Part shown: one piece after another, positions 48,879 through 57,666 of the stretch | Layout: the number at the start of each line of letters is the position of its first letter | How positions within the stretch are numbered: the stretch's first letter is position 1 | Assembly (NCBI GenBank): GCA_017694945.1 | Contig: JADIMA010000082.1 | Location: forward strand, 1 to 64,000 | DNA: 64,000 bases | Direction: 5' to 3' | Origin: Candidatus Merdivivens pullicola | Lineage (GTDB): Bacteria; Bacteroidota; Bacteroidia; Bacteroidales; UBA932 | The notes under the pieces: model-generated | What the model was told of the DNA's origin: nothing | Seen by the model: the letters and a program-made list of their open reading frames with translations, nothing else | Database searches by the model: none | Made by a program: the position numbers and the translations under genes

Positions 48879-48913
48879 TTCCACTTTATTACACAAAATT
48901 ACAAATTTTTCCA
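48879..48913 (-). promoter_or_regulatory. Candidate MraZ operator: four TG(G/T)AA direct repeats at exact 10-bp spacing
   Basis: Minus strand TGGAA AAATT TGTAA TTTTG TGTAA TAAAG TGGAA just upstream of the -7 box. Confidence 0.55.
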
Positions 48914-48974
48914 CAATACTTTTTGAAACCTCCGTATTTTGCCATAACTTGCGCTCAAAATAAAATCCTGCTTT

Positions 48975-50291
48975 ATGTCGAATGTTAAGAAAATCCTTAC
49001 GGCGCTCCTTGTCCCATGTCTTGCCGCTTGTGCCGGAGGGGAAAATGTTGCGGTTGATAATGAGGAACTTGCCGGGATAGAGGACAGCGTGCGCAGAAAT
49101 GAATTGGGGATTCCTTTGGATGGATATGATACTTATGAGGAACGGGTGGAGAGGGGGGATTTCTTCTCGACAATACTTAACGGTTACGGGGTTTCCAACC
49201 AGAGGATATATAAAATATCCGAAAGCATAAAGGATACTTTCGACATCAGGGACATCAGGGTGGGCAATGAATATACGGCTTATGTGTCGCAGGCGGATAC
49301 ATCTCTTGGCTTCTGGGTCTATAGCATAGACAAGCGCAGGAGCCTTGTCATAGACATTTCCGACCCCGATACTGTGGAGGCTTTCGTTTTCAGGAAACAG
49401 ATGGAGGCTGTGCCGCGTTATACCGACGTCTCGATTGAAAACTCGTTATGGTACGATATGGTGCAGGCCGGGGCTTCTCCGTTGCTGATTCTGAAACTGT
49501 CGGACATTTATGCGTGGACGGTCGATTTCTTTGCCCTTCAGAAAGGCGATACTTTCAGGGTGCTGTATGACGAAATAATGTGCGACGGGGAGGTGTTTGA
49601 AATAGGGGACGTGCGCTATGTGGAATTTGTGCACAACGGCGAACTCTTTCCTTCGATCATGTTCGACCAGGGAGACGGAGGCAACATATACTGGAACGAA
49701 AAAGCCGAGAGCATGCGCAAGGCCTTTCTCAAGGCGCCTTTGAACTATTCCCGCATCAGTTCCGGATTTTCTTATGCGCGCAGGCATCCGGTGACGAGAA
49801 AGGTGCAGCCGCACACAGGAGTCGATTATGCCGCCCCTACGGGTACTCCGGTTATGTCGGTCGGTGACGGTACGGTCATAGAGTGCCGTTATCGCGGGGC
49901 CAATGGAAACATAGTGAAAATCAGGCACAACTCGATATACACCACTGCTTATCTGCATCTTTCGCGTTTCGCAAAGGGGATGTATGTCGGCAAGAGAGTC
50001 CGCCAGGGAGACGTAATCGGCTATGTCGGAAGCACCGGGCGTTCTACCGGCCCGCATCTGGATTACCGTATCTGGAAAAACGGCACGCCGATAAATCCTT
50101 TGAAGATGGAATCGCCGTCCGAGGAGCCTTTGAAAAAGGAGAACATGGAGGCTTTCATGGCCGTGATGGCGTCTTATAAGTCCGGAATCGATTCGGTCTA
50201 TGCGGAAAAACTGTATGAAGAGGCTATGGAGTTCTTCTCGTCACCTCTTGCAGATGATGTTGAGTCCGTCCCGCAGGGGCAGGATCATTGA
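48975..50291 (+). CDS. M23 family peptidase (lipoprotein)
   Basis: Lipobox LAACA; HTGVDYAAPTGTPV, YLHLSRF, GPHLDYRIWKNGTPINPL. Confidence 0.92.
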   Translation: MSNVKKILTALLVPCLAACAGGENVAVDNEELAGIEDSVRRNELGIPLDGYDTYEERVERGDFFSTILNGYGVSNQRIYKISESIKDTFDIRDIRVGNEYTAYVSQADTSLGFWVYSIDKRRSLVIDISDPDTVEAFVFRKQMEAVPRYTDVSIENSLWYDMVQAGASPLLILKLSDIYAWTVDFFALQKGDTFRVLYDEIMCDGEVFEIGDVRYVEFVHNGELFPSIMFDQGDGGNIYWNEKAESMRKAFLKAPLNYSRISSGFSYARRHPVTRKVQPHTGVDYAAPTGTPVMSVGDGTVIECRYRGANGNIVKIRHNSIYTTAYLHLSRFAKGMYVGKRVRQGDVIGYVGSTGRSTGPHLDYRIWKNGTPINPLKMESPSEEPLKKENMEAFMAVMASYKSGIDSVYAEKLYEEAMEFFSSPLADDVESVPQGQDH

Positions 50292-50888
50292 TGAGACTCT
50301 TTCGTCCGAAGCCACAAGGTCGTTGAACGCCATGATTCCGGTGCTTTGCCTGTCTTTCGGGGCGGATGTGCCGGAAAAAATCTTCCCGTCCCACAATACG
50401 TTGTCGGCGATAATTATTCCGCCTTTGCGCACTTTGTCGAAAACCAGCGAATAATATTCGCAGTACTCGCGTTTGTCGGCGTCTATGTAAACGAGGTCGT
50501 ATGGCCCGGGGAGGGAGCTGAGCGTCTTTTTTGCATCTCCGATATGGAGCCTGATTTTTCCCGAATGTCCGGAACGTTCAAATGCTTCAAGGATGATGTC
50601 CGAAAGTTCGTCGTTGATTTCAAGAGTGTCCAGGATTCCTCCTTCATTCAGTCCTTCGGCAAGGCAGATGGCGCTGTATCCGGTGAACGTGCCTATTTCC
50701 AGTATTCTGTCCGGGGCGGTCATTCTGGACACGGTTGCGAGGAACAGCCCTTGTATGCCGTCTGAAAGCATGCGGGCGTGGTTGGTGCGCAGGTTGGTCT
50801 GCCTCGTGAGCCATTCCAGGGCTTCGTTGGCTTTGCTGGAATGCGACAGTATGTATTCTGTTTCGTCCGGTGGAAGGTTTCTGTCCAT
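50241..50888 (-). CDS. SAM-dependent O-methyltransferase
   Basis: ILEIGTFTGYSAICLAEGL, YDLVYIDADKREY. Confidence 0.92.
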   Translation of the reverse strand: MDRNLPPDETEYILSHSSKANEALEWLTRQTNLRTNHARMLSDGIQGLFLATVSRMTAPDRILEIGTFTGYSAICLAEGLNEGGILDTLEINDELSDIILEAFERSGHSGKIRLHIGDAKKTLSSLPGPYDLVYIDADKREYCEYYSLVFDKVRKGGIIIADNVLWDGKIFSGTSAPKDRQSTGIMAFNDLVASDERVSSMILPLRDGLNIICKR

Positions 50889-50902
50889 TTTTCTGGTGTT
50901 TG

Positions 50903-52159
50903 TCAGATATAAATCAGTTTTGAAAGCCTTTCAGGGCTGAAAACTGTGCGGGCGCAGTCTATGATGTCGTCGGCGGTAATCGTGTCCAGTATCTTCTGGC
51001 CTTTGGTGTCGTCGGCGTCTTTCCCGAAAAGCAGGTAATTTTTTCCGAGCGTTATGCATTTCTGCTCTCCGTTGTCGGCGGATACGAGCAGCTGTCCCTT
51101 CAATTGTTTCTTGGCGTTTTTCAGAAAGGTGTCGCTTACTCGCTTCTCCCGGAATTTTTCAAGAATGCCGGTTACGGCATTGCAGCATTTTTCTATTTTT
51201 TCCCTGTCGCAGCCGAAAGAAATCGCCACCACTCCGTTGTCCGCATATGGCGTATATGAAGCATCGACTCCGTAAACCCAGCCTTTCTTTTCTCTTAACT
51301 CGGTGTTCATTACGGAGTTTGCGGCAGGCCCTCCGAGTATGTTGCAGAGCAGTACGAGGGCTATCCTTTCCTTTTCCGCCCCCATCGGGTAGCCGGTGCA
51401 GCCGATTATGCAGTTGGCCTGGTGGTTCCTTTTGTTAAGGGTTTTTTCGAAGACTTTCCCCTCGCGCAGACCTGATGACATCGGATAGGCATGGGAAAAT
51501 GCGGGGCTCGCTCCGATGGGAGGTATGCCGCTTTTCGCTACCGCTTTGGACACGGCTTTTCTGATTTCCCTTTCATCCATGTCGGCCACTACCGACAGGA
51601 CTGCACGAGGGTAGGTGAAATTTTCTCCCACGTATTCTGTTATGTCCGTTCTTTTCATGTTCCTCACGCTTCTCATTGAACCGAGAATCTGAGGGGCAAG
51701 GGCCGTCCCTTCAAGCAGGAGTTCTTCAAAATGGTCGTAAATGGCGTCGGGGGGTGAGTCTTTGTAAGATAATATTTCGTCGATTATTACGTTCTTCTCG
51801 GTTTCTATGTCATTTTCCCTGAAAAGAGACCTGAATGCGAGTTCAAGAAGCAGGGAGATGCCTTTGGTAAGTTCTTCCTTGAGTATGGAGGCGTGAATTA
51901 CCGTTTCTTCTTTTGTCGTGAATGCGTTGAGGTCTCCTCCGGAACGCTCTATGCAGTTGTTTATTGCCGACGCGCTTCTGGTTTCTGTCCCTTTGAAAAG
52001 CAGGTGTTCGGTGAAATGGGCGGTCCCGCTTCCCGGCTTTTTCTCATCACGCGTGCCGCTTCTGAGGGTAAGGGAGCAGTATGCAACATCGGAAAACGAA
52101 CGTTTGAATGTAAATCCGATTCCGCAAGGCAGTATGTCCGTTAGAACCTTATTTTCCAT
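50903..52159 (-). CDS. M16 (insulinase-type) zinc peptidase
   Basis: HFTEHLLFKGT (HxxEH) motif. Confidence 0.92.
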   Translation of the reverse strand: MENKVLTDILPCGIGFTFKRSFSDVAYCSLTLRSGTRDEKKPGSGTAHFTEHLLFKGTETRSASAINNCIERSGGDLNAFTTKEETVIHASILKEELTKGISLLLELAFRSLFRENDIETEKNVIIDEILSYKDSPPDAIYDHFEELLLEGTALAPQILGSMRSVRNMKRTDITEYVGENFTYPRAVLSVVADMDEREIRKAVSKAVAKSGIPPIGASPAFSHAYPMSSGLREGKVFEKTLNKRNHQANCIIGCTGYPMGAEKERIALVLLCNILGGPAANSVMNTELREKKGWVYGVDASYTPYADNGVVAISFGCDREKIEKCCNAVTGILEKFREKRVSDTFLKNAKKQLKGQLLVSADNGEQKCITLGKNYLLFGKDADDTKGQKILDTITADDIIDCARTVFSPERLSKLIYI

Positions 52160-53006
52160 TTTTTATGATTAGAGAAAGTTTTTTCAGTTCTGCCTTCCCG
52201 AATCCGGCGTTTTCCTTGCCGGTCATACGGTATTTTCTGAAATATAGCAGTTTATAGTCTTCCGTGGAAATAAGCATGTTGAATGCGAATCTTCCTCCTT
52301 CCGGGGCTATTGTGTATGAGACTACTGTGCCCGGCCTCATTTCTTCGGCGGCGAGTCCGATGTCGTCCGATGTCGTTACGAACATGCGTCCGGAGGAGAT
52401 CTCTTCAATCAGGCCTGTATCCGTTTTTCGTGATATGTCCTCGGGGCAGAACAGTATGTCTCCGCTGAAATCTTTGAGATCCTGTCCTTTGTACGAATTC
52501 ATGGCCGTGTAGGCGGAGATGTCCGATCTGGTGACTTTCGGTATGTGCTCCTGTATGATGTTGATGAATGCCGGCAGGAATGAGGCGCAGCGGCCTTCCA
52601 TGTCGTCGGCGGCCCTGAACGGCAATGAGATTACTTCGGCCATCTTGTCAAGCCCTTGTCCGGCTTTGGGCCCTCCGCGGAGCAGGGAAAGGAATTCCAC
52701 TGTCGGGCTGTCTTCATTTTTATATTGCCCTTTTGTCCTTATCAGAAAAAAATAGTTCGTGTCGCATTTGCTTTTTTCGAATTCGGCAAGGTCGCAGAAC
52801 TCATAAGGCGATACAGTCCAGTTTCTTTCGATTTCATCTTCCAGAATCAGGTTGATGAAGGCGTCGTCGCCTGAGATGACGACTTTGGTAATCATGCTGG
52901 AAACGTTCTGTATGTCTCTTTTTTTAGTCATCAGTTCCGCCTGTGCGTAAGCCGTCGCCGGAACGGCCATCATGGCAATGGCTGCAAATAATATGTATCT
53001 TTTCAT
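52149..53006 (-). CDS. Exported protein of unknown function
   Basis: Signal peptide MKRYILFAAIAMMAVPATAYAQ; overlaps M16 gene by 11 bp. Confidence 0.8.
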   Translation of the reverse strand: MKRYILFAAIAMMAVPATAYAQAELMTKKRDIQNVSSMITKVVISGDDAFINLILEDEIERNWTVSPYEFCDLAEFEKSKCDTNYFFLIRTKGQYKNEDSPTVEFLSLLRGGPKAGQGLDKMAEVISLPFRAADDMEGRCASFLPAFINIIQEHIPKVTRSDISAYTAMNSYKGQDLKDFSGDILFCPEDISRKTDTGLIEEISSGRMFVTTSDDIGLAAEEMRPGTVVSYTIAPEGGRFAFNMLISTEDYKLLYFRKYRMTGKENAGFGKAELKKLSLIIKNGK

Positions 53007-53109
53007 TTTTAAAGAAAATGATGTGGGTTACAGGCGGCAAAAATAAGGATTTTTTTCTTGCAGAATGAGGATTTTTTTATAAATTGCACGGTTTTACGGT
53101 TGTGAATAT

Positions 53110-55095
53110 ATGCAATATATAGTATCCGCAAGGAAATACAGGCCCGACAGTTTCGGGGGCCTTATCGGGCAGGACAATATCGCCCGTACTCTGAGAAATT
53201 CTATAAAGAGGGGGCAGCTTGCTCATGCTTACCTGTTCTGCGGCCCTCGCGGCGTGGGAAAGACCAGTACGGCGAGGATTTTCGCGAAAACGATCAACTG
53301 CATGAATCCCACCCCGGACATGGAGCCTTGCGGTCATTGCGAATCATGCGTTTCCTTCGACGAGGGACGCTCGTACTGCATACACGAACTGGATGCCGCT
53401 TCCAATAACGGAGTCGAGGATATAAAGCAACTTATGGAGAAGGTGCGAATCCCTCCGCAGGTAGGCAGGTACAGCGTATATATAATCGATGAGGTGCACA
53501 TGCTCTCCCAGGCGGCTTTCAATGCTTTCCTGAAAACGCTTGAAGAGCCTCCGGCGCATGCGATTTTCATACTGGCCACTACCGAGAAGCACAAGATACT
53601 CCCTACGATTCTTTCAAGATGCCAGACATATGATTTCAATCGAATAAGCATAGAGGATATTGTGCGCAATCTCAAGGACATTTCGGAAAAAGAAGGCGTG
53701 TCGATAGGCGATGAGGCCCTTCATGTAATCGCGGCCAAGGCAGACGGCGCCATGAGGGACGCCCTTACGCTGTTCGACCAGACCGTGGCGTTTTGCGGAC
53801 GGGAAGTGTCGTATCAGGATGTCATTTCCAATCTTAATGTCCTGGATTACGATTATTACTTCAGGCTGGTGGATTGTTTTGCGGCCTCGGACTATGCTTC
53901 CGCCCTGCTGCTTTTTGACGAAGTGCTTTCAAAGGGTTTCAACGCGCTTTATTTCGTATCCGGTTTAAGCAGGCATTTCAGGGATTTGATTGTCAGCAAG
54001 AGCGGCTCCGCCTCTTCTTTGATAGAACTGCCGGGGTCTCTGAAGGAAAGATATGCGTCTCAGGCTTCGGGGCTGTCCATGAAGTTTCTGTATTCGGCCC
54101 TGGAAGACTCGGTGAGATGCGAATCGGCCTATCGTTCAAGTGTGAATCAAAGGCTGTTGATAGAGTTTACTCTTATGAAGATGTGCAGGCTGGTTTCTGT
54201 GCCGGAGGTTGATCCGGTCAGGACTGTCCCTCCGGTTTCAAAACCGCAGCCTGCAGTGCCGTCCGCACCTCCGTCTTTGGACATGGAAAGGTTGAGAAAG
54301 GTGTGGGACGATGTGACGGAGAAATATAAATCCGTCCCTTCCATCCAGAGGTTCTATTCTTTTATGAAATCGGCGGAACTTGGTCTTGAAGGTGATGCCG
54401 TTGTTCATTTTTTTGTGAAAAACGACAAGCAGAAAGCCTGGGTTGAAGCCAATGTGGCTGAAGAAATAGAAAAAGGACTGAGAGAGGGGCTTGGCTGCCC
54501 CGGTTTGGTTTTGTCTGTCAAGGTTGCACAGGAAACGTCCGCTCCTGTCCGTGTTGCGGCTCCTGTCAGGGCCGTCGCTGCCGAAAATGTGGCACAGAAT
54601 GTGAAAAAGAAGTCCGGCCTTTCGATTTCCTCGGTTTTGCAGGAGGATGAGGTCAGGACTGCTGAATCCGATGCGCCGGGCGATGTTTCCGGCAACAGGG
54701 CGTCGGAGGATATTTTGGCCAATGTGAAGCAGGAGGATGTCCGGAGGGTCTGGGACTCCATGACTGCAAAGTATGAAAGCAATAAGATGCTTTTCGCCGC
54801 AGTTTCGTCCGGGGATGTTTCGCTTGAAAAACAGGAGGGCAGGCTGATAGTGCATTTTTCTGCCGCCAATGAGGCCCAGAAAGAGTTGATTCAGACGAAA
54901 CTCCTTTCTGATTTGGAAGACGGATTGAGAACCGGGCTTGATATCGTTGCGGTGTCTTTGGCCATAGAAGTCGCACCGGATTCGGAAAAGTCCTCGCCGG
55001 CCTGTTACATGCCTTCGGAAAAGGCGAAGTACATGATGGAAAATTCGGAAGAAGTAAGGAATCTGTGTGAAGACCTCGGGCTGGATTTGAAATGA
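53110..55095 (+). CDS. dnaX: DNA polymerase III subunit gamma/tau
   Basis: FCGPRGVGKTSTARIFAK, DEVHMLSQAAFNAFLKTLEEPP. Confidence 0.96.
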   Translation: MQYIVSARKYRPDSFGGLIGQDNIARTLRNSIKRGQLAHAYLFCGPRGVGKTSTARIFAKTINCMNPTPDMEPCGHCESCVSFDEGRSYCIHELDAASNNGVEDIKQLMEKVRIPPQVGRYSVYIIDEVHMLSQAAFNAFLKTLEEPPAHAIFILATTEKHKILPTILSRCQTYDFNRISIEDIVRNLKDISEKEGVSIGDEALHVIAAKADGAMRDALTLFDQTVAFCGREVSYQDVISNLNVLDYDYYFRLVDCFAASDYASALLLFDEVLSKGFNALYFVSGLSRHFRDLIVSKSGSASSLIELPGSLKERYASQASGLSMKFLYSALEDSVRCESAYRSSVNQRLLIEFTLMKMCRLVSVPEVDPVRTVPPVSKPQPAVPSAPPSLDMERLRKVWDDVTEKYKSVPSIQRFYSFMKSAELGLEGDAVVHFFVKNDKQKAWVEANVAEEIEKGLREGLGCPGLVLSVKVAQETSAPVRVAAPVRAVAAENVAQNVKKKSGLSISSVLQEDEVRTAESDAPGDVSGNRASEDILANVKQEDVRRVWDSMTAKYESNKMLFAAVSSGDVSLEKQEGRLIVHFSAANEAQKELIQTKLLSDLEDGLRTGLDIVAVSLAIEVAPDSEKSSPACYMPSEKAKYMMENSEEVRNLCEDLGLDLK

Positions 55096-55137
55096 ATGTC
55101 CGCCCTGTTTGTTGTGTAATTTAATATATGTTGCAGG

Positions 55138-55893
55138 ATGAAACTTTATTGCAGGGATCTTGTTAAGAAATACGGCATGCGCACTGTTGTTAAAGGCGTG
55201 TCTTTTGATGTAGAGCAGGGAGAGATAGTCGGGCTTCTTGGGCCTAACGGTGCCGGAAAGACGACAAGTTTCTATATGATTACCGGGCTTATCAAACCCA
55301 ACGGAGGCAAGATTTTTCTTGACGACCAGGAAATAACCAATCTCCCGATGTACAAAAGGGCCCAACTCGGTCTTGGATATCTCGCCCAGGAGGCGTCAGT
55401 ATTCAGAAAACTGAGCGTGGAAGACAACATAATGTCCGTAATGGAGATGTCGCGTTTTACCAAACAGGAAAGGAAAGAGCGCCTTGAGTCGCTGATAGAT
55501 GAATTCGGCCTCCACAAGGTGCGGAAGAGTTACGGTATCCAGTTGTCCGGAGGCGAGAGGAGGCGTTGCGAAATAGCGCGCGCCCTGGCGATAGACCCGA
55601 AATTCATCCTGCTCGACGAGCCTTTTGCCGGTGTCGATCCGATAGCGGTGGAGGACATACAGCATATCATAGCAAAACTCAAGTACAAAAACATCGGTAT
55701 CATCATAACAGACCACAATGTTCATGAAACCCTGGCGATTACGGACAGAGCATACCTGCTTTATGAAGGCAATATCCTTGAAAGCGGCACGGCGGAGGAA
55801 CTTGCTTCGAACGAGGAAGTCCGCAGAAAGTACCTCGGAACCAATTTCGAGTTGAGAAAAGCCGTGCTGAATCCGAACAGGAACAAACAATAA
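55138..55893 (+). CDS. lptB: LPS export ABC transporter ATP-binding protein
   Basis: [38 protein letters not shown]. Confidence 0.95.
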   Translation: MKLYCRDLVKKYGMRTVVKGVSFDVEQGEIVGLLGPNGAGKTTSFYMITGLIKPNGGKIFLDDQEITNLPMYKRAQLGLGYLAQEASVFRKLSVEDNIMSVMEMSRFTKQERKERLESLIDEFGLHKVRKSYGIQLSGGERRRCEIARALAIDPKFILLDEPFAGVDPIAVEDIQHIIAKLKYKNIGIIITDHNVHETLAITDRAYLLYEGNILESGTAEELASNEEVRRKYLGTNFELRKAVLNPNRNKQ

Positions 55894-55907
55894 TAAGGAT
55901 TGGAAAA

Positions 55908-57110
55908 ATGGATTCGATTAAAAACATATACAGAATAGGTCGCGGCCCTTCAAGCAGCCATACCATGGCTCCGATGAGGGCGGCGCAGATGTTTCTTGAA
56001 AAATCGGGCAGGCATGCGTCCCGGTATGAAGTAGAACTTTACGGCTCGCTTGCTTCCACCGGGAAGGGGCACTTGACCGATGTCGCCATTCTGGACGTGC
56101 TGTCCCCGGTGGCGCCATCCGAAATAATATGGCATCCCGACACAAATCTTCCGATGCACCCCAATGGGATGATTTTCAAAGCCTATGATGGGGATGGGAA
56201 TGTAGCCGTGTCATGGACTGTGTATAGCACGGGGGGCGGCGCCCTGGCTGATGATACCTGGGACGAACGCAGGACGGAGAATATTTATGAGATGGATTGG
56301 ATCGGCGATATTTACAGGTGGTGCAGCAATACGGGGTGTTCTTATTGGGAATATGTAGAACAGCATGAGGACAAGGATATATGGGATTATCTCTTCGAGG
56401 CGTGGAAAAAAATGCAGGAAGTAGTCCATCGCGGGCTGGATACCGAGGGGGTCATCCCCGGAGGGCTGGGGCTGAGAAGAAAAGCCGGCGAGTACCACAT
56501 CAAGGCTGTCGGTTATAGCAATGCTGTAAGAGGAAGGGGACTGGTGTATTCCTATGCCCTTGCGGTATCTGAAGAAAACGCCTGCGGCGGAGAGGTGGTT
56601 ACCGCTCCTACATGCGGTTCGTCCGGGGTTTTGCCGGCGGTGCTTTTCCATTTGAAAAGAAGCAGGGATTTTTCAGACAAAAAAATCCTGCACGCCATGG
56701 CGACGGCCGGTCTTTTCGGCAATGTCGTGAGGACGAATGCTTCCGTATCCGGGGCGGCTGTGGGTTGTCAGGGAGAAGTGGGTGTCGCCTGTGCCATGGC
56801 TGCTGCTGCGGCAAGCCAACTGTTCGGAGGTACTCCTTCCCAGATTGAATATGCAGCAGAAATGGGGCTGGAGCATCATCTCGGACTTACCTGTGACCCT
56901 GTAGGCGGCCTCGTCCAGATACCCTGCATAGAACGTAACGCCTTTGCGGCGGCGCGTGCTCTCGACGCCAATACATATTCTAATTTTTCTGATGGCAGGC
57001 ACAGGGTGAGTTTTGATGATGTGGTGGATGTCATGCAGCAGACGGGAAAGGATCTTCCGAGCCTGTATAAAGAAACTTCACAAGGGGGGTTGGCAAAAAG
57101 ATTGGTGTGA
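55908..57110 (+). CDS. sdaA: L-serine ammonia-lyase
   Basis: GRGPSSSHTMAPMRAA, APTCGSSGVLPAV, GCQGEVGVACAMAAAA. Confidence 0.95.
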   Translation: MDSIKNIYRIGRGPSSSHTMAPMRAAQMFLEKSGRHASRYEVELYGSLASTGKGHLTDVAILDVLSPVAPSEIIWHPDTNLPMHPNGMIFKAYDGDGNVAVSWTVYSTGGGALADDTWDERRTENIYEMDWIGDIYRWCSNTGCSYWEYVEQHEDKDIWDYLFEAWKKMQEVVHRGLDTEGVIPGGLGLRRKAGEYHIKAVGYSNAVRGRGLVYSYALAVSEENACGGEVVTAPTCGSSGVLPAVLFHLKRSRDFSDKKILHAMATAGLFGNVVRTNASVSGAAVGCQGEVGVACAMAAAAASQLFGGTPSQIEYAAEMGLEHHLGLTCDPVGGLVQIPCIERNAFAAARALDANTYSNFSDGRHRVSFDDVVDVMQQTGKDLPSLYKETSQGGLAKRLV

Positions 57111-57186
57111 TGTTTTGTTTGGCATGCATTTGGCATGTGGAAAAAACGGATTGTTTTCATAATAAGATAGGTTAGTATATACGATG

Positions 57187-57211
57187 AGAGTGAGTGCTTC
57201 GGCCTCACTCT
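57187..57211 (+). terminator. Intrinsic terminator after sdaA
   Basis: AGAGTGAG...CTCACTCT TTTC. Confidence 0.65.
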
Positions 57212-57297
57212 TTTCTGTATTATGATGAAAAGCGTTGCCATGTTCCCCTTTGTGTCCCCCTTCCAGTTCTGAAAAATAACCCGGTATGCCTTCTTTG

Positions 57298-57493
57298 GGC
57301 CACGCCCCGACTTAATTTAAAGATATCGCAATATATTGATATATAATAGATTACTATTGTAATAATATTTTACAGGTGTGGATTCTGAGGGTGTCGGAAG
57401 CCCTTGAAATCCACACTTGTTTTTTGGAGCGCATGTTGTTTATTCTTGATTTACAATGGATTGCAAAGATTAAAGTTAAGTCGGGGCGTGGCC
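57298..57493. repeat. 196-bp MITE-like element with perfect 18-bp terminal inverted repeats enclosing repeat copy 2
   Basis: GGCCACGCCCCGACTTAA (57298-57315) and TTAAGTCGGGGCGTGGCC (57476-57493). Confidence 0.75.
57321..57478. repeat. ~150-bp dispersed repeat, copy 2, hairpin 57373-57419 followed by T6
   Basis: Alignment to 207-357; arms CAGGTGTGGATT / AATCCACACTTG. Confidence 0.85.
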
Positions 57494-57666
57494 TTGGCTG
57501 CACCTCATGCTGCCGGAAGGTGTTTTGCCGGGAAAGTGAACCATTTTCCCGAGAATTCCAGACGCTTTCCCGGAACTCTCGAGTTTGTACTTTATGTCCC
57601 CCATAATGTCCTACTATATCGGAAACTGACGTATGTTATTGATAATCAATCAGTGTATTATATATT

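Noticed and set aside
54238-55365. 375-aa minus-strand ORF over dnaX/lptB
   Set aside because: Antisense shadow frame spanning two real genes.
207-57478. The two ~150-bp repeats as boundaries of one 57-kb mobile element
   Set aside because: The interval holds essential housekeeping genes (dcw cluster, dnaX, gltX, asnS, SRP RNA), so dispersed repeat copies are far more likely.
57376-57606. 76-aa ORF inside repeat copy 2
   Set aside because: Runs through the hairpin repeat; no coding character.
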